DNA from: Verrucomicrobiota bacterium | Lineage (GTDB): Bacteria > Verrucomicrobiota > Verrucomicrobiia > Chthoniobacterales > UBA10450 | Length of the DNA stretch: 5,074 nt | Assembly: GCA_003218815.1 (NCBI GenBank) | Contig: QHON01000072.1 | Span: forward strand, 1-5,074 | Direction: 5' to 3' | In this document: positions 4,893 to 5,074 of the stretch, piece by piece | How the letters are laid out: every line of letters begins with the position of its first letter | Position numbering within the stretch: the first letter of the stretch is position 1 | The notes under the pieces: model-generated | Databases searched by the model: none | Told to the model about the DNA's origin: nothing | What the model saw: the letters and a program-made list of their open reading frames with translations, nothing else | Program-made: the position numbers and the translations under genes

Positions 4893-5074
4893 CTCCGAAC
4901 ATAACCACACACGGAATCGGCGCATGGCAAAACAGCGTTGTAATCGTCTAGTGGTGGGTTCAATTTTGGGACCGATAGCAGACAACAAATCAAACCAAGC
5001 TTGGTGGCACGCTAGCGCGGTATCCGCGTACGCACGAGCCTTCACTCGCTTGGTTCGCAGATAAACTAAAACAC
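4893..5074. other. Terminal stretch without a supported gene
   Basis: I see no gene in these 182 nt. There is a 12-bp perfect palindrome ACCAAGCTTGGT (4994-5005), a GCTTGGT repeated at 5048-5054, and a small CGCGG-TAT-CCGCG hairpin just after 5015. None has a T-run that would make a convincing terminator. A 46-residue open frame (4924-5064) lacks any ribosome-binding site or recognisable composition. Confidence 0.5.

Noticed and set aside
4940..4985. tRNA-like T-arm text (GTGGGTTCAATT) in the terminal stretch
   Set aside because: The 3' half of the T-stem is not complementary (TTGGG), and no acceptor, D or anticodon stem can be folded around it on either strand.
4924..5064. 46-codon frame starting ATGGCAAAACAG
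   Set aside because: It has no ribosome-binding site, no promoter, no recognisable motif and only short length; open by chance is the simpler reading.

Overview
The window looks like a soil-type bacterium outside the well-studied enteric groups. Coding DNA is moderately GC-rich, and four of the intact genes begin with GTG and have no convincing Shine-Dalgarno sequence. The kynurenine 3-monooxygenase gene carries an in-frame 'GCAGGCG-TGT-CGCCTGC' palindrome of a kind I associate, from memory only, with Verrucomicrobiota (Chthoniobacterales) and similar soil lineages. Phylum assignment is therefore low confidence.

Layout. (1) 2-271 (+) is the 3' end of kynureninase, kynU, cut by the window edge. 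(2) 277-1764 is a direct tandem duplication. Each unit carries a short upstream region with an extended -10 promoter and one GTG-started gene for a secreted or periplasmic protein of unknown function (361-1011 and 1147-1758). (3) On the minus strand at 1745-1972 is a 5' fragment of a secreted YciI-like gene. Its 3' part is lost exactly where the second duplication unit ends, so it looks like a pseudogene. It has its own promoter inside an imperfect inverted repeat. (4) 2084-2731 (-) is a complete MOSC-domain protein of the YiiM type. (5) 2903-4255 (+) is a complete kynurenine 3-monooxygenase, kmo, with all the recognisable FAD and substrate residues, a small palindrome-encoded insertion and an unusual C-terminal hydrophobic anchor. 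(6) 4255-4377 (+) is a possible 40-residue membrane peptide that bridges kmo and the next gene with stop/start overlaps on both sides. (7) 4374-4892 (+) is a SnoaL/NTF2-like protein. (8) 4893-5074 holds no gene I can support.

How the genes fit together. KynU and Kmo act in the same aerobic tryptophan-kynurenine route: Kmo hydroxylates kynurenine, and KynU cleaves kynurenine or 3-hydroxykynurenine to anthranilate or 3-hydroxyanthranilate. They lie on the same strand but are separated by about 2.6 kb holding the duplicated genes, the broken yciI-like gene and the MOSC gene. The SnoaL-like gene, and perhaps the bridging peptide, could be co-transcribed with kmo. The most interesting parts are the young duplication, whose two proteins differ mostly by amino-acid-changing substitutions, and the palindrome that has become part of the Kmo coding sequence. 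I saw no CRISPR array, rRNA, tRNA, transposase or integrase.
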